Of a DNA stretch of 64,000 nt, positions 9,796-17,502 are shown one piece after another. Location: contig NZ_AP022610.1 of the NCBI RefSeq assembly GCF_010729665.1, positions 4,464,001-4,528,000 of the forward strand, given 5' to 3'. Position 1 is the first letter of the stretch. Each line of letters begins with the position of its first letter. The position numbers and the translations under genes are program-made. The notes under the pieces are model-generated. The model ran no database searches. It saw nothing but the letters and a program-made list of their open reading frames with translations, and was not told the DNA's origin. The stretch comes from Mycolicibacterium madagascariense. Its GTDB lineage: Bacteria > Actinomycetota > Actinomycetes > Mycobacteriales > Mycobacteriaceae.

Positions 9796-10938
9796 TCAGA
9801 GGCCCAGATCGCGGCCGATGATGTCCTTCATGATCTCGGTCGTGCCACCGAAGATGGTCTGGATGCGGGTGTCCACGTAGTCACGCGCGACGCGGTATTC
9901 CATCATGTAGCCGTATCCGCCGTGCAGTTGGACGCAGCCGTCGATGACCTTCTTGGCCGTTTCGGTGCACCACCACTTGGCCTTGGCGGCCTCGACCGCG
10001 GTCAGCTCGTCGTCGACGACGGCCTGCAGGCAGCGATCGATGTACTGCTCGCCGATGTCGAGTTCGGTGTCCATCTCGGCGAGCAGGAAGCGGTTGTGCT
10101 GGAAGCTGCCGATCGACTGGCCGAACGCCTTGCGGTCCTTGGCGTATTGCAGTGTCTGACGCCATGTTTCGCGGGCGCCGGCGAGGGCCGAGATCGCGAT
10201 GGACAGCCGCTCCGACGGCAGGTTCTCCATCAGGTGGTAGAAGCCGCGGCCCTCCTTGCCGAGCACGTTGGCCGCGGGCACGCGGACGTCCTCGAAGTGC
10301 AGTTCGGCGGTGTCCTGTGCGTGCAGGCCCATCTTGTCGAGCTTGCGGCCGCGGGTGAAGCCCGGCATGTCGCGTTCGACGACCAGCAGCGTGAAGCCGC
10401 GGTGGCCGGCGTCGGGGTCGGTGCGGCAGACCACGACGACGAGATCGCTGTTGAGTCCCGAGGAGATGAACGTCTTGGAGCCGTTGACGATCCAGTCGTC
10501 ACCGTCGCGGACCGCCGAGGTCTTGATGCCGGCGAGGTCGCTGCCCGCACCGGGTTCGGTCATCGCGACGGCGAGGATGAGGTCACCGCTGGCGATCCCC
10601 GGCATCCAGCGCTGCAGCTGCTCCTCGTTGGCCAGATGCTTGAAATATGGCCCCACGACGTCGTTTTGGAGACTCAGCGACGGGGCGGGCCCGCCGTAGC
10701 GGGCCAACTCCTCGGCGATGACGGCGTTGAACCGGAAGTCGTCGGACCCGCCGCCGCCGTACTCCTCGGGCATGTTGAACCCGATCAGCCCGTACTTGCC
10801 CGCCGCCAGGAACGCCGACCGGTCGACGAGGCGATCGGCCTCCCACTTCTCGGCGTTCGGCGCCAGCTCGCGTTCGATGAACTGACGCGCGCTCTCGCGC
10901 AGCGACTCGTGCTCTTCGTCGAAGACGACTCTCTTCAC
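9796..10938 (-). CDS. Acyl-CoA dehydrogenase (FadE type)
   Basis: FAD enzyme of 380 residues catalysing the first beta-oxidation step. Signature segments are VAMTEPGAGSDLAGIKTSA (FAD/substrate site), WIVNGSKTFISSG and the C-terminal QLHGGYGYMMEYRVARDYVDT. At the position where medium-chain enzymes carry the YEGT catalytic Glu it has IFGGTTEIMK. The base is therefore probably the helix-G Glu used by isovaleryl- and long-chain-type enzymes (family knowledge, not shown here). The GTG at 10938 has GGAG upstream. Last gene of the thiolase-hydratase-dehydrogenase operon; the gap to the hydratase gene is 7 bp. Confidence 0.92.
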   Translation of the reverse strand: MKRVVFDEEHESLRESARQFIERELAPNAEKWEADRLVDRSAFLAAGKYGLIGFNMPEEYGGGGSDDFRFNAVIAEELARYGGPAPSLSLQNDVVGPYFKHLANEEQLQRWMPGIASGDLILAVAMTEPGAGSDLAGIKTSAVRDGDDWIVNGSKTFISSGLNSDLVVVVCRTDPDAGHRGFTLLVVERDMPGFTRGRKLDKMGLHAQDTAELHFEDVRVPAANVLGKEGRGFYHLMENLPSERLSIAISALAGARETWRQTLQYAKDRKAFGQSIGSFQHNRFLLAEMDTELDIGEQYIDRCLQAVVDDELTAVEAAKAKWWCTETAKKVIDGCVQLHGGYGYMMEYRVARDYVDTRIQTIFGGTTEIMKDIIGRDLGL

Positions 10939-10945
10939 GTCACTC

Positions 10946-11743
10946 CTACCTTGCCTGCCAGACGGGCTCACGCTTCTCGGCGAAGGCCCGCGGTCCTTCC
11001 TTCGCGTCCGCCGAGCGCAACACTGCGCCCATCTCGCGCATGGTCCTCGTCCACCCGGCCTCGTCACCGGTGACGACACCGTCGTCGATGCCGGCGGCCA
11101 CCCGCTTGCTGGCCCATACGGCCAGCGGCGCGTTGACCGTGATGCGTTGTGCCAGAGCGAGTGCGGCGTCGACCACCGTGCCGTCGGGCACCACCTGATT
11201 GACCAGACCCCACCTGAGCGCGTCGGCGGCCGACATGGGCTCACCGGTGAAGATCAGCTCCATGGCGACCTTGCGCGGCAGCTGGTCGACGATGCGGAAC
11301 ACGCCGCCGGCCGCGGCAATCAGACCGCGCTTGACCTCGGGCAGACCGAACGTCGTGCGCTCTTCGGCGACGACCAGGTCGCTCGCCAACGCCAGTTCGG
11401 TGCCACCGCCCAGCGCGGTGCCGTTGACGGCGGCGATGGTGGGCTTGTCGATGACGTGCTGCACGTACCCGGCGAACCCCCACTCGGCGTGCTCGGGGTG
11501 GTAGATGTTCTCCCGTCGCGAGATCGCCTTCAAGTCGGCTCCCGCGCAGAAGGATTGACCGGCTCCGGTGACGACGACGGCCCGCACCTCCGGATCGTGC
11601 TGGGCCTCGTGCAGGGCATCGCCGAGCGCCGTGCTCACCGCGGCGTTGACGGCGTTGCGTGCCTCCGGCCGGTTCAGCGTGATGAGCAGGACGTTGCCCC
11701 GGCGCTCGGTGAGAGCGCCGGGGGCGGTGACGTCCGCCGTCAC
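10946..11743 (-). CDS. Enoyl-CoA hydratase
   Basis: Crotonase of 265 residues hydrating trans-2-enoyl-CoA. Both catalytic Glu regions are present: GGGTELALASDLV and FGLPEVKRGLIAAAGG. The oxyanion-forming GAGQSFCAGADL is also seen. The GTG at 11743 overlaps the thiolase stop codon as GTGA, so translation is coupled. It is the middle gene of a three-gene beta-oxidation operon likely controlled by the divergent GntR/FadR-type regulator. The set has thiolase, hydratase and dehydrogenase but no hydroxyacyl-CoA dehydrogenase, which must come from elsewhere. Confidence 0.92.
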   Translation of the reverse strand: MTADVTAPGALTERRGNVLLITLNRPEARNAVNAAVSTALGDALHEAQHDPEVRAVVVTGAGQSFCAGADLKAISRRENIYHPEHAEWGFAGYVQHVIDKPTIAAVNGTALGGGTELALASDLVVAEERTTFGLPEVKRGLIAAAGGVFRIVDQLPRKVAMELIFTGEPMSAADALRWGLVNQVVPDGTVVDAALALAQRITVNAPLAVWASKRVAAGIDDGVVTGDEAGWTRTMREMGAVLRSADAKEGPRAFAEKREPVWQAR

Positions 11744-12885
11744 AGGAGTTCGAGGATGGTGGCGTTGGCCTGCCCGCCGCCCTCGCACATGGTCTGCAGA
11801 CCGTACTGAATTCCCTTGTCCCGCATGTGGTACAGCATCGTGGTCATGATGCGGGCACCGGAGCCACCGAGCGGATGGCCGAGGGCGATCGCGCCCCCGT
11901 TGGGGTTCAGCTTCTTCTCGTCGGCGCCGATGTCCTTGAGCCACGCCAGCGGCACCGGGGCGAAGGCCTCGTTGACCTCGAAGACGCCGATCTCGTCCAG
12001 CGACAGGCCCGAGCGCTTGAGCGCCTTCTGCGTCGCCGGGATGGGTGCGGTGAGCATGATGACGGGATCGGACCCGGCCAGCACGGCGGTGTGCACCTTC
12101 GCAATGGGCTTGAGCCCCAAGGACTTCGCCTTCTCCGCGGACATGAACAGCAGTGCGGCCGAGCCGTCCGAGATCTGCGAGGCATTGCCGGCGTGGATGA
12201 CGCCGTCCTCCTTGAACGCCGGCTTGATGGTGGCCATCTTCTCGACCGTGCCACCGCGGCGGATGCCCTCGTCCTTCAGGACGTGGTTGCCGTCCTGATC
12301 CTTGATCGCGACGATCTGATCGTCGAAGGCACCGGAATCCTGTGCGGCGGCGGCCTTTTCGTGCGAGCCCAGCGAGAACTGGTCGAGCGCGGTGCGATCG
12401 AAGCCCCACTGCTCGGCGATCATCTCGGCGCCGGTGCCCTGGTTGGGGGTCTGGCTGTAGCGGGCGCGGAACGCCTCGGGGTAGGGGTGGCCGCCGTTGG
12501 CCAGCGAGGCGCCCATCGGGGTGCGCGACATCGACTCCACGCCGCCGGCGACGACGACGTCGTAGTGACCGGCCACCACGCCGGCCGCGGCGAAGTGCAC
12601 CGACTGCTGGCTGGACCCGCACTGGCGGTCGACCGTCACGCCGGGCACGCTCTCCGGCCAGCCCGCGGCCAGCACGGCCGTGCGCGCGATGTCGAGGGCC
12701 TGCTCACCGGCCTGCATCACGCAGCCCCAGATGACGTCGTCGACCAGTTCCGGGTCGATGCCCGCTCGCTCGACCAGGCCGTTGAGGACCTGCGCCGACA
12801 GGTCGCCGGGATGAACTCCGGACAGGCCGCCGTTGCGCTTGCCGACGGGCGAGCGAACCGCCTCTACGATGACGGCTTCAGCCAT
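11740..12885 (-). CDS. Acetyl-CoA acyltransferase (thiolase)
   Basis: Degradative thiolase of 381 residues. It has the nucleophile Cys89 (VDRQCGSSQQS), the NEAFAP segment, the active-site His in GHPLGGSGAR and the second Cys in TMCEGGGQANA. It cleaves 3-ketoacyl-CoA with CoA in the last beta-oxidation step. First gene of the operon; its upstream region holds the repeats at 12938-12968, and the divergent regulator starts about 150 bp away. The chain-length range cannot be read from the sequence. Confidence 0.94.
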   Translation of the reverse strand: MAEAVIVEAVRSPVGKRNGGLSGVHPGDLSAQVLNGLVERAGIDPELVDDVIWGCVMQAGEQALDIARTAVLAAGWPESVPGVTVDRQCGSSQQSVHFAAAGVVAGHYDVVVAGGVESMSRTPMGASLANGGHPYPEAFRARYSQTPNQGTGAEMIAEQWGFDRTALDQFSLGSHEKAAAAQDSGAFDDQIVAIKDQDGNHVLKDEGIRRGGTVEKMATIKPAFKEDGVIHAGNASQISDGSAALLFMSAEKAKSLGLKPIAKVHTAVLAGSDPVIMLTAPIPATQKALKRSGLSLDEIGVFEVNEAFAPVPLAWLKDIGADEKKLNPNGGAIALGHPLGGSGARIMTTMLYHMRDKGIQYGLQTMCEGGGQANATILELL

Positions 12886-12937
12886 GGACTTCTCCTTCGA
12901 GGTGAGCTAACGGGGTACCACCGAAGGTAGATCAGAA

Positions 12938-12968
12938 GGTTTACTAGGTCAACCTACTGGTTGGTAGG
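12938..12968. promoter_or_regulatory. Two overlapping inverted repeats, likely operator of the beta-oxidation operon
   Basis: GGTTTACTAGGTCAACC (12938-12954, GGTT/AACC ends) runs into CCTACTGGTTGGTAGG (12953-12968, perfect 5-bp arms CCTAC/GTAGG, 6-nt spacer). A further GGTTTACTGAGTATGACAACC lies at 12991-13011, beside or within the start of the regulator gene. They sit between the divergent thiolase operon and the GntR/FadR gene, as expected for an autoregulated control region. Confidence 0.5.
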
Positions 12969-13035
12969 GCGGGCGGCCTGAGGTCCACATGGTTTACTGA
13001 GTATGACAACCAGACCCACCACCGCAGGAGCCACG

Positions 13036-13836
13036 TTGACCCGCAACACGCCGCTGGCACCCATGATGGGGCCGGACGCCGTCGCGCGACGGGGCAACGG
13101 CACGACCATCCGCTCCCCCAAGACGGCCGAGCTCGTCGCGGGAACCCTACGGCGGATGGTCGTCGACGGCCAGCTCAAGGAGGGCGACTTCCTGCCGAAC
13201 GAGGCCGAGTTGATGGCCCACTTCGGGGTCAGTCGGCCGACGCTGCGCGAGGCGGTGCGGGTACTGGAGTCCGAACGGCTCGTGGAGGTGCGCCGCGGAT
13301 CGCGGACGGGCGCGCGGGTGCGCGTGCCGGGTCCGGAGATCGTGGCGCGGCCCGCGGGGCTGCTGCTCGAACTGTCCGGCGCGACGATCGCCGACGTCCT
13401 GGTCGCGCGTTCGGGCGTGGAACCGATCGCCGTGCGCGTGCTCGCCGAGACGGCCACCGCCGAACAGCTCGACGAGTTGGAGCGGATGCTGGCCGAGGAC
13501 GTGCCCGCCGGCTGGGAGGCCGGCCGGCTGGCCGAGACGACGGGGGAATTCCACCGCCGCATCGTCGAGATGTCGGGCAATGCGACGCTGACCATCATCG
13601 CCGGCATGCTGCACGAGATCACGGTGCGGCACACGGCATTCGCGATCGCCGAGCACCGCCAGGTCACCAAGGCGGAGTACGACACGCTGATCCGGTCCTA
13701 CCGGCGGCTCATGAAGCTGCTGCGCGCGGGCGACGGCGCGGGGGCGGAAGCCCACTGGCGCAAGCACCTCGACACCGCCCGCGACCTGCTGCTCGCGGGC
13801 ATGGAGACGGTCAAGGTCCGCGACGTCATGCAGTAG
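13036..13836 (+). CDS. GntR/FadR family transcriptional regulator
   Basis: Regulator of 267 residues. The N-terminal winged helix-turn-helix (ELVAGTLRRMVVDGQLKEGD, then FGVSRPTLREAVRVLE) is followed by an FCD-type all-helical ligand domain (FHRRIVEMSGN, metal-binding-type His in HEITVRH). FadR-subfamily members usually sense acyl-CoA or organic acids. The TTG at 13036 has AGGAG 5 nt upstream; an in-frame ATG at 13003 lacks a Shine-Dalgarno and overlaps an operator-like repeat, but cannot be excluded. Divergent from the thiolase operon, which it probably represses. The 3' end overlaps the convergent DUF3556 gene by 11 bp. Confidence 0.88.
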   Translation: MTRNTPLAPMMGPDAVARRGNGTTIRSPKTAELVAGTLRRMVVDGQLKEGDFLPNEAELMAHFGVSRPTLREAVRVLESERLVEVRRGSRTGARVRVPGPEIVARPAGLLLELSGATIADVLVARSGVEPIAVRVLAETATAEQLDELERMLAEDVPAGWEAGRLAETTGEFHRRIVEMSGNATLTIIAGMLHEITVRHTAFAIAEHRQVTKAEYDTLIRSYRRLMKLLRAGDGAGAEAHWRKHLDTARDLLLAGMETVKVRDVMQ

Positions 13837-15556
13837 ACGCGTCGGCCGCCGACCACGTGACGTGCACGGGCACGTCGTCGGCCCACGGCTGGCGCGTCAC
13901 CATGTCGGCCACGTTCACGTAGCCGCGCTCGAACTCACCGGTCGCGGCGTCCACCAGGCGGTACTCCTGGCGCTGCCGGTGGATCGGCTGGGCGTCGAGC
14001 AGCACCACCCTGACCTCGCCCGGTTCGAAGTGACACCGCTTCTGCATGGCGGCGATCAACTGCTCGTCGTGCATGTGCCCGTCACCGAAGTTCCAGCCAA
14101 TCGCGGTGCTGCACAAGCGTTCTCCCTCGGTGACGACGTAGTCGGCCTCGACGCCGTCGGCTATCGCGCGGTGCACCAGCGTGAACAGCGCACGGCCATG
14201 GGTGTTCATCGCGCGGAACGCGTAGCCCGAGTGCAGCATCACCAGTGCCTGCTCCGGGCTGCCGTAGATCCGCTCGACCTGTGACTGCGGCATGCTCGCA
14301 ATCGCCACCAGACCCTTGGTGATCTTGGCCTCTGCGGAGGGTTTCATGCACCACTGCGTGGTGTCCCAGTTGCCCGCGTAGTAGCGCATGCCGGGCAGGA
14401 AGGACACCTTGCGCGGGAACAGGTTTCCGGTCGCGACGGTGCCCGCGAGGACGACGACGAGCACGACGGGCCACGGGCTGGTGAGGTCGCCAAGGCCGAC
14501 ACCCGCATGCCCGATGAACAACGCCAGCACGCTGAACATCATGAAGACGTTCCACTCCAACGGCACGCCCATCGGGATCGCGGACAGGATGCCGAAGTGG
14601 AAGATCAGCATGACCGTCGCCGCGATGATCGTCGGCCAGCCGCCGTGGGTGAAGAACAGCACCAGCGGCACCAAACCCTCGACCGCAGTGCTGAAGTGCG
14701 CGACGACGCGCGACACCCGGCCCGGCCGCAGATCGTCCGGGAAGTGCTCGAAGAACGCGCGCTTGAACGCCTTCGTGCGGACCAGCGGGCTGTTGGACAT
14801 CATCGTGGAGATGACGAACGGGAAGTGCTTGTTGAGCTTGGAGGTGGCCGCCCCCATCCAGATCACCAGGCACACCAGCTTCGCGGCGAGGATCGTCTCG
14901 ACCCCACCGAAGAGGAACGCCACCGTGAACGACGCGTACACCTCGCCGCGGGCCGCCAGGAAGATCACCTTGTCCCGCAGTCCGGCTACCGCGAGCAGGC
15001 CGAGGATGGTCGCGATCTGCCACGTCGGCAGCACGCCGACGGCGGGGGCGGGACCGGTGCCATCCGACAGGAGGGCGACCAGCAGCATCACCAGGAGCGC
15101 GCCGTAGAGCGCCACGTCCACCGGCGTGCGCCCGTCACCGCGGGTCAGCGGGACGCGATCAGGCCACGGCGGCAGACGGATGGTGCCGGGCCGCAGCCAG
15201 TACAGGATCGAGCCCATCGGGGGGAAGAAGCGGTTGTTGAGCGGGCCGAAGCCGCAGCCGAGCCCGACGACCTCGAACAGCATCGTGTAGAGCACGACCT
15301 TCTCGAAGACGATCGGTTCGGCATACCAGCTGGTGACGTGGGTGAACCCGTCGATCCCGGTGGTGGTGAGCGCGAACAGCATGCCGCCCAGGACGTAGAG
15401 CAGGATCTTGACGACGTAGAACAGGTGCAGCACGACCGGGGTGCCGAACCCCACCTCGGCCCAGTGACGCGTCAGCGGTCGGATGCGCTCGGCGCGCGTG
15501 CCCCTGCTCCATTCTGCGAAGTCGACGACCGGTAGTTCGGGCTTGAGAAATCCCAT
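13826..15556 (-). CDS. DUF3556 multi-pass membrane protein under a KstR-type box
   Basis: Integral membrane protein of 576 residues. Eight or more hydrophobic segments lie between about residues 45 and 400, and a soluble C-terminal domain of about 170 residues (from AKITKGLVAIASMPQ) follows. The opening MGFLKPELPVVDFAEWSRGT matches DUF3556 proteins of actinobacteria, whose function is unknown. The ATG at 15556 follows a TAGTCT -10 by 7 nt, so the mRNA is probably leaderless. The KstR-like palindrome at 15567-15582 overlaps this -10, which implies repression in the absence of sterol. A role in sterol uptake or membrane handling is inferred only from that. Confidence 0.85.
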   Translation of the reverse strand: MGFLKPELPVVDFAEWSRGTRAERIRPLTRHWAEVGFGTPVVLHLFYVVKILLYVLGGMLFALTTTGIDGFTHVTSWYAEPIVFEKVVLYTMLFEVVGLGCGFGPLNNRFFPPMGSILYWLRPGTIRLPPWPDRVPLTRGDGRTPVDVALYGALLVMLLVALLSDGTGPAPAVGVLPTWQIATILGLLAVAGLRDKVIFLAARGEVYASFTVAFLFGGVETILAAKLVCLVIWMGAATSKLNKHFPFVISTMMSNSPLVRTKAFKRAFFEHFPDDLRPGRVSRVVAHFSTAVEGLVPLVLFFTHGGWPTIIAATVMLIFHFGILSAIPMGVPLEWNVFMMFSVLALFIGHAGVGLGDLTSPWPVVLVVVLAGTVATGNLFPRKVSFLPGMRYYAGNWDTTQWCMKPSAEAKITKGLVAIASMPQSQVERIYGSPEQALVMLHSGYAFRAMNTHGRALFTLVHRAIADGVEADYVVTEGERLCSTAIGWNFGDGHMHDEQLIAAMQKRCHFEPGEVRVVLLDAQPIHRQRQEYRLVDAATGEFERGYVNVADMVTRQPWADDVPVHVTWSAADASTA

Positions 15557-15566
15557 GCGGGCAAGA

Positions 15567-15582
15567 CTAGAACGTGTTCTAG
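15567..15582 (-). promoter_or_regulatory. KstR-like operator
   Basis: CTAGAACGTGTTCTAG is a perfect 16-bp palindrome. Its core 15568-15581 fits the KstR consensus TnnAACnnGTTnnA. KstR is the TetR repressor of cholesterol catabolism in mycobacteria. The site lies 11-26 nt upstream of the DUF3556 start codon and overlaps the predicted -10 element TAGTCT. Confidence 0.82.
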
Positions 15583-15593
15583 CTTTCTCACCG

Positions 15594-15651
15594 CGAACAG
15601 ACGCAAAAATGTCGCCAACCCGGCGTGTCAGGGCATGTTTGCGGCTGCTCG
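15594..15651 (-). terminator. Hairpin downstream of DoxX, shared core with 54087-54144
   Basis: CGAACAGACGCAAAAATG (15594-15611) pairs with CATGTTTGCGGCTGCTCG (15634-15651), 15 of 18 positions. It begins 14 nt after the stop of the minus-strand DoxX gene. The CGAnCAGnCGCAAA core recurs in the hairpin after coaA. Confidence 0.5.
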
Positions 15652-15664
15652 CCCGGGAACTGGG

Positions 15665-16180
15665 CTAGGTCTTGGCGGGCGGACGGTAGAAGATCGCCAA
15701 CTGACCGATGCCGCCGGCCAGGCCGAGTACGACCGCGACGGCCAAACCGCCCCAGCCCTGCACGTAGTCCCACACCGCACTGTTGCGGAAGAGCGCCCAG
15801 TCCAGGCTCACCCGGCCGGCGCCCGTACCGGCCAGCGCGACCGCCGCGACCGCGAGGATGAGGTTGTACTCCCACCCCTCCTTGACGATGAAGAAGCCGT
15901 TGTGGCGGTGCACGGTCCACGCCGCCACCAGCATCAGCGCGACGAAGCCCGCCGCGGGGATCGGGGTCAGTAGACCGACCGCCAGCCCGAGGCCGGCCGC
16001 CATCTCGGTCGAGGCGGCGACGCGGGCGTGGAAGCTGCCGGGCTTCATGCCCATGCTGTCGAACCAGCCCGCCGTGCCTCCGATGCCGCCCTTGCCGAAG
16101 AACTTGTTGTAGCCGTGGGCGGCCATCGTTAGGCCGAGTACGACGCGGACGAGGAGCAACGAGAAATCGTAGGCAGTCAC
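15665..16180 (-). CDS. DoxX family membrane protein
   Basis: Membrane protein of 171 residues with four hydrophobic segments. It starts TAYDFSLLLVRVVLGLTM and contains AAHGYNKFFGKGGIGGTAGW, the lipid-facing turn typical of DoxX proteins. The GTG at 16180 is chosen: TAGATT ends 7 nt before it (leaderless pattern), and upstream in-frame codons lie inside the next gene. A second DoxX gene occurs at 2106. Its function is unknown beyond the general DoxX link to membrane redox stress. Confidence 0.85.
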   Translation of the reverse strand: MTAYDFSLLLVRVVLGLTMAAHGYNKFFGKGGIGGTAGWFDSMGMKPGSFHARVAASTEMAAGLGLAVGLLTPIPAAGFVALMLVAAWTVHRHNGFFIVKEGWEYNLILAVAAVALAGTGAGRVSLDWALFRNSAVWDYVQGWGGLAVAVVLGLAGGIGQLAIFYRPPAKT

Positions 16181-16212
16181 GCAACAGAATCTAGGGCACG
16201 TGTAAAGAGCAG

Positions 16213-17478
16213 TCAGGCCAAGGGCAGCGCCGCCCCGAGTCGCTCCGCATACTCGTCGATGCCACCGGGCCCCCCGAGCGCCGACTCGGCGGCGTGCACG
16301 CCGATCGCGACGGTGTCGCCGATGCCGACGACGACGTGCGTCAGACCCATCATCGGCGACAGCCCCGCGAACGCCGCCGCGAGCACCACGGGTGCGCCGC
16401 CGAAGGCGAAGTCGGCCGCGCCGCAGTTCACGCTCGAGACGACGGTGTTGCCCGTGACGGCGGGCGCTCGCACGTTCGGGTCGAATCGTGCCATGCCCCA
16501 ACGCAACAGCGGGGCGGGCGTCGCGGCGAACGCCAGATCCGATGCCCGCATCGCGGGGTGATCGGCGCGCCGCCGCCTCGCCGCGAGGTCGTCAGCGATC
16601 CTGCCGAGTCGGTCCGACTGCGTCTCGTCGGGGTACAACCCCACGCCGACGTTGCCGAAGTGGTTGTACGCCTGGCGCGGTGGCGGCTTGGCCATGGGCA
16701 CCTCGGCACCGAGTGTCGACGGATCGTCGCCGAGGGCGCGCAGGTGGCCGGCCAGCGCCGTCGACACGGCCGACAGCGCCGCGACCGTCACCGTGGGGCC
16801 GCCCAGTTCCGCCCGGCTGCACACGACGGTCCGCACACTGCGCGGCCCCGACGGCAGCGCATTGGTGCGCAGCAGCGGGCGAACCGGCGCCGGCGCGGGG
16901 ACGACCCCGGCCGCCTCGTCGGCGAGCAGTCCCCGGTGCGCCCGCGCGGCGCGCAGACCCGCCAGCCGACGCGATGGGCCCGGGTGGATCTCGGGTAGGA
17001 CGACGCCGGCGCGGCCGAACAGCAGCGCGGCGTGCGCCGAGGTCCGACCGCCCCCACCGAGCGCGTGCGAAATCTGGAGCACCGCAACGGTTCCCGGGCC
17101 ATTCACGCCCGGCATGCCGATGACGTCGGCGAACACGTGCAACCGCCACAGTTCGACGCCGGCGTCCAGCTGATGGCCGATCGACGCGGACACCGCGGCC
17201 AGACAGCCCGCCCAGGTGCGGTCCCGCAGGTCGTGCGCCACCAGCTGCGAACGCTCGACGTCGGCGCCCACCAGCGCCGGGTAGTGCAGCGAGCCGTGGT
17301 CGACCACGCACGAGGAGAGTTCCGGACAGCTGCGGGCCCGCGCCTCGACGTCGTCGAGCGTGCGCTGCAGATCTGTCGGGACGCCGTCGAACCCGAACAG
17401 CAGGAACGTGTCGTTCGGGATCTTGGGCGCCAGCCAGAGTGTCTGCGCGTCGATCGGCGCGAGTCGCCGTGGGGTCAT
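16213..17478 (-). CDS. Wax ester synthase/DGAT-like protein with degenerate active site
   Basis: A 421-residue protein that resembles the WS/DGAT acyltransferases making triacylglycerol and wax esters. The N-terminal half begins RRLAPIDAQTLWLAP; the C-terminal half ends like DUF1298 (NTVVSSVNCGAADFAFGGAP, then GDTVAIGVHAAESALGG). The catalytic HHxxxDG motif is altered: residues 137-143 read SHALGGG, keeping the second His (His138) but losing the first His and the Asp. It is also shorter than the usual 450-480 residues. It may be inactive, or use another acceptor. Starts 24 bp from the divergent SDR gene with interlocked promoters. Confidence 0.65.
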   Translation of the reverse strand: MTPRRLAPIDAQTLWLAPKIPNDTFLLFGFDGVPTDLQRTLDDVEARARSCPELSSCVVDHGSLHYPALVGADVERSQLVAHDLRDRTWAGCLAAVSASIGHQLDAGVELWRLHVFADVIGMPGVNGPGTVAVLQISHALGGGGRTSAHAALLFGRAGVVLPEIHPGPSRRLAGLRAARAHRGLLADEAAGVVPAPAPVRPLLRTNALPSGPRSVRTVVCSRAELGGPTVTVAALSAVSTALAGHLRALGDDPSTLGAEVPMAKPPPRQAYNHFGNVGVGLYPDETQSDRLGRIADDLAARRRRADHPAMRASDLAFAATPAPLLRWGMARFDPNVRAPAVTGNTVVSSVNCGAADFAFGGAPVVLAAAFAGLSPMMGLTHVVVGIGDTVAIGVHAAESALGGPGGIDEYAERLGAALPLA

Positions 17479-17486
17479 GGGCCCCA

Positions 17487-17496
17487 AGGCTAGGCT
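17487..17496. promoter_or_regulatory. Interlocked divergent leaderless promoters
   Basis: TAGGCT on the plus strand (17491-17496) ends 6 nt before the SDR ATG at 17503. On the minus strand TAGCCT (17492-17487) ends 8 nt before the ATG at 17478. The two -10 hexamers share two base pairs, so RNA polymerase could open only one at a time. Confidence 0.5.
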
Positions 17497-17502
17497 GCGG
17501 GC

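Noticed and set aside
10939..12622. Long upstream extensions of the acyl-CoA dehydrogenase and enoyl-CoA hydratase frames
   Set aside because: They run through the preceding genes in other frames. The GTG starts at 10938 and 11743 have a Shine-Dalgarno or coupled overlap and fit family lengths.
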